Below are positions 61,694 to 64,000 of a stretch of 64,000 nt of DNA, piece by piece. The stretch covers positions 4,092,001-4,156,000 of the forward strand of contig NC_081340.1 of the NCBI RefSeq assembly GCF_022539665.2, in the 5' to 3' direction. Position 1 is the stretch's first letter, and each line of letters begins with the position of its first letter. Source of the DNA: Daphnia carinata. Lineage: Eukaryota > Arthropoda > Branchiopoda > Diplostraca > Daphniidae. The notes beneath the pieces were generated by a model that saw only the letters and a program-made list of their open reading frames with translations, did not search any database and had not been told where the DNA came from. Made by a program: the position numbers and the translations under genes.

Positions 61694-64000
61694 CTTGGAG
61701 TTTTATTTGACCGAATGATGACGCTTTGATTTGCCATCATAAACTCATCAAGTTACGGGCTATTTCGTGACTGGTTAGGCTTTCGAATCCTATATCGTGA
61801 GTGGTACTTTTGATTTGCTTTTGAAATTCACAACCTTCAACGCCCGATTTTAAATGCATTTATCATTCGTACAAAATGAAAATCGATGGACGCATCGATG
61901 AAAACATGTTTGGTTGTTCCGGTTCGGGAGGGAAGAGAATCATGTGAACTTCCATATGATCAGAACACACACACAATGCCATGACGCGATCAGCAACAAG
62001 AAGTCGAGGCGGCAACGACGTCGGTATCTTTGACAATCAGATCTGTGCATGTCTATATAACAAGGACGAAAATAAGGTCTTGTAGGGTGGTCGGTAAATC
62101 CAGACGAGGGAATTGTTTGATTGCTCTTTTGACATCCTTCTGATGACTTGGGGACGCACGGTAATGAAGAGAGAATAGCCCTTAATACAGTCAGAAATAA
62201 AAGACTATGAAATATTTTTGAAAACAAGTTGAAAAGGGCAAAGCTACCGACCTTCAACCTCTAGACTATGTTCCCTTTTCTTCTTTACATTTAGAAAAAT
62301 TCCTGTGCGTCTTTTTGATTCCCATGCAGAGCAACTCAGTGAAGACACGCAGTTTCATTCATAAATTCATAATCCTCTAGACTTGTATACCGATGCCACG
62401 ACACATCGCAATTCACACTTGATATCTAATAAGACTGGCGATATTTAAACTTGCTCATGACCTATTCGCCTTTCCTTCTAAGTGATCCTCCGACCGGGAA
62501 AATTCATTGCTGTCATTAATTCGAGGGCATTGAACTGCCCTGCTGGACAACAACATTTCAGACCAACTTGTGATGGACCAGCCCGTTTTACTTTCAGTTT
62601 TACTTCAGCCTGTAATCCAGTATTAAATGTTTTAATTGGGAGTCCAACTTTACTGGTCTAAACAAAACTAAAAGAGACGTTGGCAGATGTGAGGATATGA
62701 TTGAGAATGATGCCGTTTATGAAGAGCTTATTACTCATGTTTGCGTCAATTCTTTGAAAGTGGGGGCATTTGTGCCCCACAGGGATATCAACAGCCTCCG
62801 TCTACCCACTGAGGGAGCATTCTTGTGTACCATTTGAAACTAAACACGGGGTTTCCGACAACAATTTCTCTTGCGACTCCCACGATCCGTTTTTTGGGTG
62901 TTCTTTGAGAAAACTTGAAAAAAAGAGGACTACATGTAAATTCAGAAAGAGGCTGGTCAGAGATAAACGGTCGGTAATTACAATATTACATGTTACCGAA
63001 GATGGACAAGCTGCTGGGAAACAAAATATTTCTTCATTCATAGCCGAGTTAAGAGGAGCTTGAAAACATGCGATGTATTGATGACGGCACATCTCGGATG
63101 GAATTGTAATCGGCAATCACCGATTAGTTTCTCACGTTCATCGAAAGTCGATACTTGTTTTGACGAAACCATGGGCTAAGAAACAACTGTTCACGAAAAA
63201 GAGGAGTTAAAAAGATTAGGTAAGGCTCTTCCACTCAAACTAAGAACATCAAGTTGCGTGTGGAGTTTAATCATTTCATCAACAAACGTCGGCTGATTGT
63301 AGACAGATAATTTCGGGCTGCGACTAACAACACGTACGGTTTCATAAGCGAACCGCTATACAACTATCAAACACAATGTAGAGATAAGACAAATTGGAAC
63401 AATCGTTGGTGTCGATTACCTCAAGATGTTATCCTCAGCTTGCAAGGATGTACTACAGTCTCTTATCCTTTAAGCAACTTACTCCACAAACTTTGGCTTG
63501 ACCTTGTGCAATTTCCATCGCCTCAGCTATTTGAACCTTCAATCAGGCAAGTAGGAGGAAGAGATCAGCAGTCGTTATGGAAGGCCGCCGTTCCAGGTAA
63601 AAAATAAAACTCGTCTCGACATCATTCGTTTACTCCCTCTGCTGTTCATGTTGGCGAAGAAGTACTCGGTTAAAGAATAACACAATCAGATTTCGCTTAC
63701 CTTTGGGGGTGCCGTTTGAATCGAAACATCAGCAAGAAACAAACGACAGCGGAAATGACAGATTTTCGCGATTAGTTGACTGAGTTATTTGGTTGGCAAT
63801 CACAGAATGTTGTTGCCAAAAGAGTACAGGACTCGTCGTCGCCACTGTGGTCCTAGACGCATAGAGCTTCTAATGAAGTGAAACATAGTTGTATAGAAAA
63901 AAAAGCCTAAAAAAAAATAGGTAAAGATGGGCGGGGTAAGGAAAGGGTAAAGAGGAAAGGTAAGAAACTTAACGAAGATTGTACTGACGGTACCTTTTTG
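61694..64000. other. Right end of window, no supported gene
   Basis: About 2.3 kb. A stop-free plus-strand stretch at about 63306-63600 (about 99 codons, no ATG) ends at a donor-like CCAG|GTAAAA and could be an internal exon of a gene lying outside the window. No acceptor or family signature supports it. Confidence 0.35.

Noticed and set aside
63306-63606. Stop-free stretch ending at a donor-like site near the right edge
   Set aside because: There is no ATG, no convincing acceptor and no recognisable protein family. It could be an exon of a gene outside the window but cannot be supported here.

Overview
The window looks like nuclear DNA of an arthropod, most likely a branchiopod crustacean such as Daphnia. 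The evidence is arthropod-type gene content (atonal-family bHLH, aveugle-type SAM adaptor, a 14-repeat cadherin, MATH-BTB genes), many short introns of about 55-110 bp and moderately AT-rich DNA. The species assignment is inference. Most genes are split into exons, so gene models were built by joining reading frames at GT-AG (once GC-AG) junctions and checking phase at each one.

Layout. 1-1591: a long, nearly perfect inverted repeat carrying decayed tRNA-like sequences; it may extend left of the window. 3.3-3.6 kb: a doubtful small minus-strand gene. 4.1-7.2 kb: a tandem MATH/BTB gene and a coiled-coil gene, both plus strand. 7.4-15.0 kb: a 17-exon minus-strand gene for a 1,892-residue transmembrane cadherin. 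16.3-16.8 kb: a three-exon aveugle-like gene (plus). 17.2-19.0 kb: a five-exon spermine/polyamine oxidase-like gene (minus). 19.3-20.5 kb: exons of an unrecognised minus-strand gene. 20.7-21.8 kb: a cluster of tRNA-derived SINE copies. 22.5-24.7 kb: an ISG12/IFI27-family gene (plus) whose acidic tail is in the -1 frame. 25.9-26.8 kb: a MATH-BTB gene (minus).

From 26.8 kb to the end the sequence is almost empty of recognisable coding DNA except for one intronless atonal-family gene (50,983-51,837, minus) with a TATA/initiator promoter. About 24 kb lies on its 3' side and at least 12 kb on its 5' side. This is the arrangement expected of a developmental regulator with distributed enhancers, although no enhancer can be proved from one sequence.

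The genes do not form one pathway. Known family roles suggest Ras/MAPK signalling (aveugle), adhesion or epithelial and sensory architecture (cadherin), proneural control (atonal), polyamine catabolism (oxidase), ubiquitin-ligase substrate adaptors (MATH-BTB) and a membrane protein of an innate-immunity-associated family (ISG12). The most interesting points are the A AAA AAC heptamer at the frame break of the ISG12-like gene, the MATH-BTB fusion, the large inverted repeat and the local SINE burst.
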